A DNA stretch of 64,000 nucleotides from an uncultured Clostridia bacterium (GCA_947631405.1 CANRLC010000005.1:1-64000), one strand, 5' to 3'. Positions 17,854-25,814 are shown, numbered from the stretch's first letter. Made by a program: numbers and translations. The notes: generated from the sequence alone by a model not told the origin.

Positions 17854-18050
17854 GTGCAGTCGTCGCAGACATAAGCCTTGTCGCCCTGTCGCGCCTTGCC
17901 CTGCGTTGGAGCCAAAAAAAGACGCCCGTTTTTCGAGCACCCGCCTGCCGAATTTGCGTTAGGAGATATGCGCGCGAATCCGGAGATGAATCTGAGAAGC
18001 ATCCATTTTCCTGTGCGCGATATGAATAGGCGTCGGCATCCGGATTCTTC

Positions 18051-18233
18051 TCATTTCGCCAACGCCTTCAATGCGGGCAAATTCTCCGCGATTACAGCGC
18101 GCATCTCCTCCATCACTTCCGTATCTTCCTGTTACTGCTTTTTCGCCAGAAAGAGCGTGTAGTCGAGAATTTCCCGCTGCACATTCTCCGGCAAATTCCG
18201 CGCCGCCTTATAGATTTTTTCGGATATAGTCAT
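18051..18233 (-). pseudogene. Disrupted third copy of DUF2281-like small protein
   Basis: Reverse-strand frame starting MTISEKIYKAARNLPENVQ, nearly identical to the intact 62-aa genes at 18604 and 19172. A TAA (18132-18134) replaces the Lys codon in the EKQKQEDAE segment, giving a 33-aa truncated product; downstream the frame continues recognisably to LPALKALAK and a stop. It follows and overlaps the end of the RHH-like gene at 18208, as in the intact pair. Probably a decayed duplicate. Confidence 0.7.
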
Positions 18234-18504
18234 TGTCAATCAAGATCTCCCTTAACTCTCCGGGCAAACTCCCTCTAGGCAAATACCCTTCGCCGGACGG
18301 ATACCCTTCGCCAGACGAATACCCTTCGCCGGACAAATAACCCTCGCGTTGCAGCTTTTCAATGAGTGCTTGGCGCACTACGGCCGTCTCGCTTATGCCC
18401 TGCTTTTTTGCAACCTTTGATACAGCCGTAGGAATACCGCTTTTATTTGTTACACGCAATAAATACTGGACAGTATTCTTTTTCTTCCATTCTACATTAG
18501 ACAA
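18208..18504 (-). CDS. RHH-like antitoxin-type protein with hexapeptide repeats (copy 1)
   Basis: A 98-aa protein. Residues about 5-55 (KKNTVQYLLRVTNKSG, then VAKKQGISETAVVRQALIEKLQ) resemble a ribbon-helix-helix or CopG/Arc-type DNA-binding region. The middle contains tandem SGEGYx hexapeptides encoded by an 18-bp repeat. Start is probably TTG 18504, with GGGAGGTG upstream. It overlaps the downstream DUF2281-like frame by 26 bases. Nearly identical to the gene at 18767. An antitoxin role is inferred only from size, pairing and the RHH-like pattern; no toxin is recognised. Confidence 0.6.
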   Translation of the reverse strand: MSNVEWKKKNTVQYLLRVTNKSGIPTAVSKVAKKQGISETAVVRQALIEKLQREGYLSGEGYSSGEGYPSGEGYLPRGSLPGELREILIDNDYIRKNL

Positions 18505-18603
18505 CTTACAGCACCTCCCGCCACAAGAACAATACCCAGTATGCTCTCTGATGGATTATGTTCTTCTCTCGCCCCATTCAAAAAACCATAGCCGCGCCTT
18601 GTT

Positions 18604-18792
18604 TCATTCGCACTTCGCTAACGCCTTGAACGCCGGCAGATTTTCCTCAACGATGGTGCGAATATCCTCCATCACTTCCGCATCTTCCTGCTTCTGCTTT
18701 TCCACCAGAAAGAGCGTGTAATCGAGAATTTCCCGCTGCACATTTTCCGGCAAATTCCGCGCCGCATTATAGATTTTCTCGGATATAGTCAT
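18604..18792 (-). CDS. DUF2281-like small protein (copy 2)
   Basis: A 62-aa protein, MTISEKIYNAARNLPEN at its start, then VQREILDYTLFLVEKQKQ and an acidic C-terminus. The LPENVQREILDYTLFL pattern matches DUF2281 and related antitoxin-like small proteins, which often sit beside toxins. GGGAGA is upstream of ATG, and the gene begins inside the 3' end of the RHH-like gene at 18767, so the two are coupled. Function is unproven. Confidence 0.6.
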   Translation of the reverse strand: MTISEKIYNAARNLPENVQREILDYTLFLVEKQKQEDAEVMEDIRTIVEENLPAFKALAKCE

Positions 18793-19072
18793 TGTCGATC
18801 AAGATCTCCCTTAACTCTCTGGGCAAACTCCCTCTAGGCAAATACCCTTCGCCGGACGGATACCCTTCGCCAGACAAATAACCCTCGCGTTGCAGCTTTT
18901 CAATGAGTGCTTGGCGCACTACGGCCGTCTCGCTTATGCCCTGCTTTTTTGCAGCCTTTGATACAGCCGTAGGAATACCGCTTTTATTTGTTACACGCAA
19001 TAAATACTGAACAGTATTCTTTTTCTTCCATTTGTCATTGTAAGCTTTCATTTTTTCCATATCTCTAGGCAT
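18767..19072 (-). CDS. RHH-like antitoxin-type protein with hexapeptide repeats (copy 2)
   Basis: A 101-aa near-duplicate of the protein at 18208, with an N-terminal extension (MPRDMEKMKAYNDK) and fewer SGEGYP-type hexapeptides. GGGAGG lies upstream of ATG 19072. The 26-base overlap with the following DUF2281-like gene is kept. Identity with copy 1 extends into the flanking non-coding DNA, showing a recent tandem duplication of about 560 bp rather than independent acquisition. Confidence 0.6.
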   Translation of the reverse strand: MPRDMEKMKAYNDKWKKKNTVQYLLRVTNKSGIPTAVSKAAKKQGISETAVVRQALIEKLQREGYLSGEGYPSGEGYLPRGSLPRELREILIDNDYIRENL

Positions 19073-19171
19073 ATTTGCGTACCTCCCGCCACAAGAACAA
19101 TATCCAGTATTCGCTCTGATGGATTATGTTCTTCTCTCGTCCCATTCAAAAAACCATAGCCGCGCCCTGTT

Positions 19172-19360
19172 TCATTTGCACTTCGCTAACGCCTTAAACG
19201 CCGGCAGATTTTCTTCAACAATGGCGCGAATATCCTCCATCACTTCCGCATCTTCCTGCTTCTGCTTTTCCGCCAGAAAGAGCGTGTAATCGAGAATTTC
19301 CTGCTGCACATCCTCCGGCAAAGCCCGCGCCGCATGATAGATTTTCTCGGAAATGGTCAT
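19172..19360 (-). CDS. DUF2281-like small protein (copy 3, first in the series)
   Basis: A 62-aa protein starting MTISEKIYHAARALPED, closely related to the copy at 18604 and to the disrupted copy at 18051. GGAGG lies about 12 bases before ATG 19360. Its upstream partner (19374-19600) is a diverged RHH-like frame. Probably the oldest member of the amplified series, since its partner is the most different. Confidence 0.6.
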   Translation of the reverse strand: MTISEKIYHAARALPEDVQQEILDYTLFLAEKQKQEDAEVMEDIRAIVEENLPAFKALAKCK

Positions 19361-19373
19361 TGTCGATCTAATC

Positions 19374-19600
19374 CTCCTTCTTTACGCCGGGCCAAAAGCC
19401 ATCTTCGCGGAGCCGCTTTTCAACTGCGCTAACAACATATTGATTCTTTGATACTCCTGCCTTTTCTGCGGCCTGATTCATTGCATTCAATAATCCCGAA
19501 TCTTTGCGCACTTTTACCGAAAAACGATCATATAGCTTTGCTTGACTTCGTTTATCTGCCGCATATTTTTTTCTAAATTCCTAGCCACTTCCGGACACCT
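19374..19600 (-). pseudogene. Diverged RHH-like partner, possibly frameshifted at an A7 run
   Basis: One reverse-strand frame reads KKYAADKRSQAKLYDRFSVK, VRKDSGLLNAMNQAAEK and AGVSKNQYVVSAVEKRLRED, ending GVKKED before the DUF2281-like start. This parallels the other RHH-like proteins. It has no in-frame start: a TAG lies just upstream. A neighbouring frame reading PEVARNLEK would join it if one A were added to the homopolymer at 19566-19572. Either a real decay mutation, a slippage-dependent gene or a sequencing error. Confidence 0.45.
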
Positions 19601-19760
19601 CCGCGCCTGCTGTCGGGCTGGATTATACTTGGTTTTCAGCAATTCGTTCACCGCGCATTCCCGCGGATTTTTGCAAACCGATAACCAGATCGACCGAATG
19701 GAGCGGGAAGAGACGCGCCGACCTCTTCGCAATCCAGAGCCATCGCCTCCGAGGCCTCAA

Positions 19761-19976
19761 TTACAGGCAGATCCCCTTTCTTTCCAGCGAAGCGATCCTT
19801 TTTTGGTATTTCGCGAATTTCGCCTTGGCGCTTTCGGGCGCATCCTCCCGAATGCCCTTGATTCCTCCGTGATGTATGCCGTCAAAGCCGGGCTGATCCT
19901 CTTCGGGATAATAGACGAGGTATTTTTCAAAATCGTACCAGCCGATCTCATCGAGCCAACCCATGGACACCGACAC
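19761..19976 (-). CDS. Small hypothetical protein
   Basis: About 71 aa from GTG 19976, with AAAGGAG about 10 bases upstream; ATG 19964 is an alternative. The sequence is compact and protein-like: MGWLDEIGWYDFEKYLVYY, then a GFDGIHHGG motif and a basic helical end (AKAKFAKYQKRIASLERK). No domain recognised. It lies among small genes between the antitoxin-like block and the his operon, all on the minus strand. Confidence 0.45.
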   Translation of the reverse strand: MSVSMGWLDEIGWYDFEKYLVYYPEEDQPGFDGIHHGGIKGIREDAPESAKAKFAKYQKRIASLERKGICL

Positions 19977-20043
19977 CGTAGCTTCACTCCTTTTGCTCCG
20001 TTTGCGCTTGGGGGATCTGGCGGAGCGCCGCGGTTCCCCGCGC

Positions 20044-20232
20044 TTACCTTGGATGATTCTTGCAAGCCAGACACATTTCGCTGCAACGCTCGACATCATA
20101 GGAATCGGCCTCTGCGCCGATGGTGTATTGCGGCGCCATGCCCTCCATCACCATGGAGATGTCAAAGCACTGAAAGCATGTGATCGCTTGCCCGGTCAGT
20201 GGACAGACGATCTTGCCTTCATCCGTCTGCAG
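20044..20232 (-). CDS. Putative small Cys-rich protein, start uncertain
   Basis: A reverse-strand frame of about 62 codons reads KIVCPLTGQAITCFQCFD and, near its end, VERCSEMCLACKNHPR. Paired cysteines (CFQC, CLAC) suggest a metal site. The only in-frame start before the conserved part is CTG 20232; a TGA precedes it by one codon, so this is either a CTG-initiated gene or a frameshifted one. It begins 4 bases after the gene at 20236 ends, so the two may be an operon. Confidence 0.35.
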   Translation of the reverse strand: MQTDEGKIVCPLTGQAITCFQCFDISMVMEGMAPQYTIGAEADSYDVERCSEMCLACKNHPR

Positions 20233-20235
20233 GAT

Positions 20236-20448
20236 TCATCGGCTCCACTTTTGTGGGTGGCCTTCATCGACATCGGCGTGCCACTCGCAGTGTAGGCATC
20301 TTTGGCGCTGGTCCTCGTTCCAGATCACCTTTTCGGCATAGTCCTTCAAAATGCGCGGATTGAGTAACCCGTCTGAAACGTCGACGATTTCAATACAAGT
20401 CGTCCCGTCAACCGGCCTGTCGAGAACAGGGCAATATACCGTCTTCAT
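20236..20448 (-). CDS. Small hypothetical protein with Cys pairs
   Basis: A 70-aa protein, MKTVYCPVLDRPVDGTTC at the start and RCLHCEWHADVD near the end. C6, C18 and the CLHC pair could bind a metal such as zinc. GGGGGTG lies upstream of ATG 20448. Similar in style to the next frame downstream, which also has Cys pairs. No family recognised. Confidence 0.45.
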   Translation of the reverse strand: MKTVYCPVLDRPVDGTTCIEIVDVSDGLLNPRILKDYAEKVIWNEDQRQRCLHCEWHADVDEGHPQKWSR

Positions 20449-20712
20449 TCAAACAAACACCCCCGCAGCCGCTCTTGCTTCAGGGCCATTTTTTGGGTTT
20501 GCCCTCTGTCGCTTCCGGCACGCGGCACCGGCAGCGATACGGATTCTTCGGCGCATCGACCTCGTCGCTTATTATACTTGACATTCATGGATTGCACAAG
20601 CGTTTTCGGCGCATCCCTTTTGGGACACGTCCTGTTGCCTCCCAACGCCGCCGCCCGCCGGTCTCGCCAAAACGCACAGAAACGCCCCGCGCGTTTTCTC
20701 CTTTTTTGCGCC

Positions 20713-20750
20713 TTGACTTTAGCACGCTAACGTGGTAATATCATAGCGTG
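20713..20750 (+). promoter_or_regulatory. Sigma-A promoter with candidate operator for the his operon
   Basis: TTGACT (20713-20718) and TAATAT (20736-20741) are 17 bp apart. Between them lies the palindrome TTAGC-AC-GCTAA (20719-20730), and CACGCTA (20723-20729) pairs with TAGCGTG (20744-20750) as a wider inverted repeat around the -10 box. The first gene of the operon encodes a TrpR-family protein, so autoregulation is likely. Confidence 0.75.
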
Positions 20751-20767
20751 TGAAATGGGGGGATCGT

Positions 20768-21091
20768 ATGGCGCTGGAGCACAACGAGCGCACGGACGCG
20801 CTCTTTCGCTCGTTCCTCGCGCTGCGCAGCGTGGAGGAGTGCTATCGCTACTTTGAGGATCTATGCACCAATCAGGAGGTGCGCGACCTCGGCCAGCGGC
20901 TGGAGATCGCGCGGCTGCTGCGCGAGGGCGGCTCGTATCAGCGCGCGGCGCAGGGCGCGGGCGTCAGCTCGGCGACGGTGGGGCGCGTGAAGCGCTGCCT
21001 CGCCTACGGCACGGGCGGCTACGCGATGGTGCTCTCCCGCATGGACGGCGGCGCGGACGAACAAGGCGGTGACGGCGATGCGCGCGGGTGA
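20768..21091 (+). CDS. yerC: TrpR-like regulator (YerC/YecD family)
   Basis: A 107-aa DNA-binding protein of the TrpR superfamily YerC branch. The segment NQEVRDLGQRLEIARLLREG followed by SYQRAAQGAGVSSATVGRVKR is the family helix-turn-helix. Start ATG 20768 has GGGGGGATCG directly upstream; a GTG in frame at 20750 is too close to the promoter. It leads the his operon, overlaps hisZ by 14 bases and lies behind a palindromic operator candidate, so it probably represses histidine synthesis. Confidence 0.85.
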   Translation: MALEHNERTDALFRSFLALRSVEECYRYFEDLCTNQEVRDLGQRLEIARLLREGGSYQRAAQGAGVSSATVGRVKRCLAYGTGGYAMVLSRMDGGADEQGGDGDARG

Positions 21092-22193
21092 ACTCAAGGC
21101 CGACGAGCGCGCCGCCATCGAGCTGCGCGCGCTCTACCAGAGCTACGGCTACGCGCCCTATAAGGTGGGCCGCTTCGAGGAATACGACCTGTACATGCGC
21201 AACCGGGCGTTTCTGCCCGACGAGCGCATCCTCGCCTTCAGCGACACGGACGGCAAGCTGATGGCGCTCAAGCCGGACGTGACGCTCTCCATCGTCAAGA
21301 ACGCGCGCGAGGAGGACGGCCCCGTCAAGGTCAGCTACGCGGAGCACGTCTACCGCGCGCCGCGCGGCGGCGGGGGATTTCGCGAGATCATGCAGGCGGG
21401 CGTGGAGTTTCTGGGCGACGTGGACGCCTACGCGATGGGCGAGATGCTGATGCTCGCGGCGCGCAGCCTGCAGACGATCAGCGAAAACTATCAGCTCGAC
21501 GTGTCGGACATGGGCGTGGTCTCCGGCGTGCTCGCGGGGGAGGACATCCCGGACGAGGCGCGCGCGGAGCTGCTCGCGCTCATCCGCGCGAAGAACGCGC
21601 ACGGGCTTTGCGAGGCGTGCCGCCGCATGGGCGTGAGCGAGGAGGGCGCGCGACTGCTGCGCGCGCTGGTGACCGAGTTTGGCCCCATCGGCGAGGCGCT
21701 GCCCCGCATCGAGCGCATCGGGCTGCCGCAGGCGTGCGACGGCGCGCTGGCTGACCTGCGCGCGCTCGCGGCGCTCACGCAGGTGTACGGCCTGTCGCCG
21801 CGGGTGTGCCTCGATTTTTCCGTCGTCAACGACATGGGTTATTACACGGGTCTCATCATGAACGGCTTTGTGGAGGGCGCGCCCAGCTGCGTGCTCTCCG
21901 GCGGGCGATACGATCCGCTGCTGCGGCGCATGGGCCGCAACGCGCAGGGCATCGGCTTCGCGGTATATCTGGATCAGATCGAGCGGCTGGCCGGGCGGCG
22001 CACGGGCTTCGACGTGGACGTGCTCATCACCTGCGACGGCGATACCGATCCGCTGCTGCTGGCGCGCACGGCGGAGGGGCTGGTCAAGGGCGGGCAGAGC
22101 GTGCGCGTGCAGCGCGGCGAGCCGGGCGGGCTGATCTACCGCAGGCGCATCCACATGGAGGGCGCGGCGGGCGACGGGGAGGGACGAGCGTGA
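21078..22193 (+). CDS. hisZ: ATP phosphoribosyltransferase regulatory subunit HisZ
   Basis: HisRS-like paralogue of 371 aa without the anticodon-binding domain. Class II core motifs are visible (KPDVTLSIVKNA, QAGVEFLG and SGGRYDPLLRRMG). It forms the octameric HisG-HisZ enzyme and senses histidine. It is directly followed by a short HisG, as expected. ATG 21078 has AAGGCGG 8 bases upstream; GTG 21069 is less likely. It overlaps yerC and, by GTGA, hisG. Confidence 0.88.
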   Translation: MRAGELKADERAAIELRALYQSYGYAPYKVGRFEEYDLYMRNRAFLPDERILAFSDTDGKLMALKPDVTLSIVKNAREEDGPVKVSYAEHVYRAPRGGGGFREIMQAGVEFLGDVDAYAMGEMLMLAARSLQTISENYQLDVSDMGVVSGVLAGEDIPDEARAELLALIRAKNAHGLCEACRRMGVSEEGARLLRALVTEFGPIGEALPRIERIGLPQACDGALADLRALAALTQVYGLSPRVCLDFSVVNDMGYYTGLIMNGFVEGAPSCVLSGGRYDPLLRRMGRNAQGIGFAVYLDQIERLAGRRTGFDVDVLITCDGDTDPLLLARTAEGLVKGGQSVRVQRGEPGGLIYRRRIHMEGAAGDGEGRA

Positions 22194-22837
22194 GCGGCAG
22201 GCTTCTCAATATCGCGCTGCCCAAGGGCAGGCTGGGCGAGCGGGCCTACGCGCTGCTCGCGCGCGCGGGCTATCCCTGCCCGGCCGTGCTGGAGGACAAC
22301 CGCCGCCTCACCTTTGAAAACGAGGAGGCGGGCGTGCGCTACTTCTGGGTCAAGCCCGCGGACGTCGCGGTCTACGTCGAGCACGGCGCGACCGATCTGG
22401 GCATCGCCGGAAAGGACATTCTGCTGGAGCACCGCCCGGACGTCTACGAGCTGCTCGACCTGCGCATGGGCCGCTGCCGCATGTGCGTGGCCGGCCCGGC
22501 GGACTTCATCGACCGGCCGGAGCGCACGCTGCGGGTGGCGACGAAATTCCCCAACATCGCCCGCGACTACTACGGCGCGCGCGGGCGGGACATCGAGCTG
22601 ATCACGCTGGGCGGCTCCATCGAATTGGCGCCCATCGTCGGCCTGAGCGACGTGATCGTGGACATCGTGGAGACGGGCGCGACGCTGCGGGAAAACGGGC
22701 TGGCCCCGCTGCGCGAGATCGCGCCGATCAGCGCGCGGCTGATCGCCAACAAGGCGAGCTTCAAGTTTTGCGGCGAGGCCGTGCAGGAATTGGCGCGGCG
22801 CGTCGAGCGGGCCGTGGAGGAAAACGAGGGCGCCTAA
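22190..22837 (+). CDS. hisG: ATP phosphoribosyltransferase catalytic subunit (short form)
   Basis: Short-form HisG of 215 aa, catalysing the first committed step of histidine synthesis (ATP + PRPP to PR-ATP). Motifs: ALPKGRLGE at the start, DLGIAGKD, ATKFPNIARDYY and the PRPP-binding VDIVETGATLREN. There is no C-terminal histidine-sensing domain, consistent with dependence on HisZ. GTG start overlaps the hisZ stop, with GGGGAGGGA upstream. Confidence 0.93.
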   Translation: MSGRLLNIALPKGRLGERAYALLARAGYPCPAVLEDNRRLTFENEEAGVRYFWVKPADVAVYVEHGATDLGIAGKDILLEHRPDVYELLDLRMGRCRMCVAGPADFIDRPERTLRVATKFPNIARDYYGARGRDIELITLGGSIELAPIVGLSDVIVDIVETGATLRENGLAPLREIAPISARLIANKASFKFCGEAVQELARRVERAVEENEGA

Positions 22838-22862
22838 AGCGCGCGGAAAACGGAGGACGGAT

Positions 22863-24146
22863 ATGAAAATCGAGAGGGTGACGGCGCTCTCGCGCGGAAG
22901 TCTGCGCGCGCTGGACGCCGCGCAGCGCGCGAACGTGGGCGAGCAGGTCGCCGCGATCATCGCGGATGTGTACGAGCGCGGGGACGAGGCGCTCATCGAC
23001 TATGCGCGCCGCTTTGACAAGGCGGAATTGACCGCGCTGGAGGTCTCGCCGGAGGAATTGGAGGAGGCCGAACGCGCGCTCTCCCCGGAACTTCGCCGCG
23101 CGATGGAGCGCGCCGCGCGCAACATCCGCGCGTTTCACAGTGCGCAGCTTCGCGAGGGCTTCCGCCTGAGCGGCGAGGACGGGACGTATCTGGGGCAGAA
23201 GATCACGCCGATCGAGCGGGTGGGGCTGTACATCCCCGGCGGCACGGCGAGCTACCCCTCCACCGTGTTCATGAACGCGATCCCAGCCAAGCTGGCGGGC
23301 TGCGCGCAGATCGTGATGGTCTCGCCGCCGAACGCCTCCGGGAAGATCGCCGCGTCCATCCTCGCCGCCGCGCGCATGGCGGGCGTCACGCGCGTGTTCA
23401 AGGCCGGCGGCGCGCAGGCGATCGCTGCGCTCGCCTACGGCACGCAGAGCGTCCCGCGCGTCGATAAGATCGTCGGTCCGGGCAACGCGTTCGTCGCCGA
23501 GGCGAAGCGGCAGGTCTTCGGGCGCGTGAGCATCGACATGATCGCAGGCCCCAGCGAGATTTTGATTGTCGCGGATGGGACGTGCGACCCCGCGTGGGTT
23601 GCGGCCGATCTGCTCAGCCAGGCGGAGCACGACAAGCTCGCCACCGCCGTGCTGGTCACCGACAGCATGCCGCTGGCCGAGGCGGTTTCCCGCGAGGTCG
23701 AGCGCCAGCTTCGCCTGCTGCCGCGCGAGGAGATCGCGCGCGCGTCCATCGAAAACAACGGGCGCATCCTCGTCACGGACGACTTGTCCTCCGCCGTGGA
23801 GGCGGCCAACGAGCTGGCCCCGGAGCATCTGGAGCTGTGCATGGACGACGCCGAGCGCTACCTGCCTCTGGTGCGCAACGCGGGTTCGGTGTTCATCGGC
23901 AAGCACTGCCCGGAGGCGCTGGGCGACTATCTGGCCGGGACGAACCACACGCTGCCCACCGGCGGCACCGCGCGCTTTTCCAGCCCCTTGGGCGTGGACG
24001 ACTTCGTCAAAAAGACGCAGTACACCTACTACACGCGGGAGGCGCTCGCGCGCGTCGCGGAGGATATCGCCGTCTTCGCGCGCGCGGAGGGGCTGGAGGC
24101 GCACGCGCGCTCGGCCCTCGCGCGCCTGCCGGAGGCGGAGCGATGA
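22863..24146 (+). CDS. hisD: Histidinol dehydrogenase
   Basis: A 427-aa zinc enzyme that oxidises L-histidinol to histidine in two NAD-dependent steps. Clear family motifs include YIPGGTASYPSTVFMNAIPA, KIVGPGNAFVAEAKR and AGPSEILIVAD, plus AEHDKLATAVL with a Zn ligand. Length is normal. ACGGAGGA precedes the ATG; the stop overlaps the hisC start as ATGA. Confidence 0.95.
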   Translation: MKIERVTALSRGSLRALDAAQRANVGEQVAAIIADVYERGDEALIDYARRFDKAELTALEVSPEELEEAERALSPELRRAMERAARNIRAFHSAQLREGFRLSGEDGTYLGQKITPIERVGLYIPGGTASYPSTVFMNAIPAKLAGCAQIVMVSPPNASGKIAASILAAARMAGVTRVFKAGGAQAIAALAYGTQSVPRVDKIVGPGNAFVAEAKRQVFGRVSIDMIAGPSEILIVADGTCDPAWVAADLLSQAEHDKLATAVLVTDSMPLAEAVSREVERQLRLLPREEIARASIENNGRILVTDDLSSAVEAANELAPEHLELCMDDAERYLPLVRNAGSVFIGKHCPEALGDYLAGTNHTLPTGGTARFSSPLGVDDFVKKTQYTYYTREALARVAEDIAVFARAEGLEAHARSALARLPEAER

Positions 24147-25237
24147 GCGGCCTGCTGCTCGCGCGCCACGACGCGCTGCCCGCCTATGCGCCCGGCGCGC
24201 GCGCCAACGACGGCGCGATCAGGCTCAACACGAACGAGTCGCCGTACCCGCCCTCGCCGGGCGTCGTGCGCGCGGCGCGGGACGCGGCGCGGGGCGTGAA
24301 CCTCTACAACGACCCGGACTGCGCGGCGCTGCACGCGGCGCTGGCGCGGGAAAACGGCGTGACGCCCGACTGCGTGCTCGCGGCGAACGGATCGGACGAG
24401 GCGCTCTACCTCGCCTTTCTCGCCTATGCGGACGAGGCACACCCGATCTGCCTGCCGGACGTGACCTACGGATACTACGCGCTCTTCGCGGCGCTGCATC
24501 ACATCCCGATTCGGCGCGTGCCGCTGCGCGAGGACTTCACCGTCGATTTGGCGGCGATGGCGCGGGAGCGCGGCATGATCGTGCTGGCCAACCCCAACGC
24601 GCCGACGGGGCTGGCAGTCTCGCCGCAGGAGATCGACGCGCTCTGCGCGAGCGACCCGGGGCGAATCGTGCTGATCGACGAGGCGTATGTGGACTTCGGC
24701 GCCGCAACCTGCGCCGGGCTGATCGCGCGGCGGGAAAACCTGCTCGTCGTGCGGACGTTCTCCAAGTCCCGCTCGATGGCGGGGGCGAGGCTGGGCTACG
24801 CGCTCGCGTGCCCGGCGCGCATCGCGGAGCTGGCGCGCATCCACAACGCGGCGGGGCTGTACAGCGTGAGCGCGATGGCGCAGGCGATGGGCATCGCCGC
24901 CTGCCAGGAGGACGACTACTACCGCGCGAACTGCGCGCGCATCGCCGCATCGCGCGAATACGCCGCGCGCGAGATGGAAGGGCTGGGCTTCCTCATGACG
25001 CGCTCGCTGGGCAACTTCCTCTTCGTGCGCCACCCGCGGCTGCCGGGCGACGCGCTGCGCGAGGGACTGGCCCGGCGCGGCGTGCTGGTGCGCGGGATAG
25101 ATGCGCCGAGGGCGCGGGACTACTGCCGCATCAGCGTTGGCACGCGGCGGCAGATGGAGACGATGATCGCGGCCGCGCGGGACTGCCTGCGCGCGGCGGA
25201 AGAACAGAGGGGAGAGGATGCGCATGCGCAGCGCTGA
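24143..25237 (+). CDS. hisC: Histidinol-phosphate aminotransferase
   Basis: Fold-type I PLP aminotransferase of 364 aa. The N-terminal IRLNTNESPYPPSP motif is typical of HisC; the PLP Asp region reads LANPNAPTG, the conserved Tyr lies in LIDEAYVDF, and the Schiff-base Lys in RTFSKS. It converts imidazole acetol phosphate to histidinol phosphate. It is translationally coupled to hisD and overlaps hisB by about 14 bases. Confidence 0.93.
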   Translation: MSGLLLARHDALPAYAPGARANDGAIRLNTNESPYPPSPGVVRAARDAARGVNLYNDPDCAALHAALARENGVTPDCVLAANGSDEALYLAFLAYADEAHPICLPDVTYGYYALFAALHHIPIRRVPLREDFTVDLAAMARERGMIVLANPNAPTGLAVSPQEIDALCASDPGRIVLIDEAYVDFGAATCAGLIARRENLLVVRTFSKSRSMAGARLGYALACPARIAELARIHNAAGLYSVSAMAQAMGIAACQEDDYYRANCARIAASREYAAREMEGLGFLMTRSLGNFLFVRHPRLPGDALREGLARRGVLVRGIDAPRARDYCRISVGTRRQMETMIAAARDCLRAAEEQRGEDAHAQR

Positions 25238-25814
25238 ATACGCGCGCAAGACCGCCGAGACGGACGTCTTCGTCCGGCTGACGCTGGAGGGCGAGGGAAG
25301 GGCGGAGATCGACACGGGCGTGGGGTTTCTCGACCACATGCTCACGCTCTTCGCCGCGCACGGGCGCTTTGATCTGACGCTCGCCTGCAAGGGCGACACG
25401 CGCGTGGACGACCACCACAGCGTGGAGGACGTGGGCATCGCGCTGGGCGCGGCGCTGAGCGCAGCGCTGGGCGACAAGCGCGGCGTGCGCCGCTACGGCG
25501 ACATCGCGCTGCCGATGGACGAGGCGCTCGTGCTCTGCGCGGTGGATCTGTCGGGCCGCGCGTGCCTGCGCTTTGCGGCGGACATCCCGTCGCAGAAGAT
25601 CGGCGCGTTTGACACGGAGCTGGTGCAAGAGTTCTTCCTCGCGCTCACGCGCACTGCGGGCGTCACGCTGCACCTGCGCCAACTCGACGGGGAAAACGCC
25701 CACCACATCGTCGAGGCGATGTTCAAGGCGTTCGGCCGGGCGCTCTCGCAGGCCGTCTCCATCGACGAGCGCGCGGCGGACGCCGTGCCCTCGACCAAGG
25801 GAACGCTCGCATGA
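25224..25814 (+). CDS. hisB: Imidazoleglycerol-phosphate dehydratase
   Basis: Monofunctional HisB dehydratase of about 196 aa. The paired metal-binding motifs are DHMLTLFAAHG and DDHHSVEDVGIALG in the first half, with HHIVEAMFKAFGRAL in the second half. It makes imidazole acetol phosphate. ATG 25224 is favoured over 25218 because GGGGAG (25209-25214) is then 9 bases away. The histidinol phosphatase activity is supplied by the separate hisK. Confidence 0.93.
   Translation: MRSAEYARKTAETDVFVRLTLEGEGRAEIDTGVGFLDHMLTLFAAHGRFDLTLACKGDTRVDDHHSVEDVGIALGAALSAALGDKRGVRRYGDIALPMDEALVLCAVDLSGRACLRFAADIPSQKIGAFDTELVQEFFLALTRTAGVTLHLRQLDGENAHHIVEAMFKAFGRALSQAVSIDERAADAVPSTKGTLA

Noticed and set aside
17405-17962. 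Open frames on both strands across the CRISPR array (minus-strand frames rich in THAPLAGCD, plus-strand frames around HPARGAWIEM)
   Set aside because: They are translations of the repeats and spacers, with period equal to the repeat unit.
20445-20645. Minus-strand frame of 66 codons upstream of the Cys-pair genes
   Set aside because: Composition is Arg-rich and shadow-like, with no motif; more likely the promoter region of those genes.
21078-22193. Histidyl-tRNA synthetase
   Set aside because: The protein lacks the anticodon-binding domain and stands before a short HisG, so HisZ is the better call.
22761-25477. Very long antisense frames opposite hisD and hisC
   Set aside because: High-GC shadow frames; the plus strand shows clear his enzymes with family motifs.
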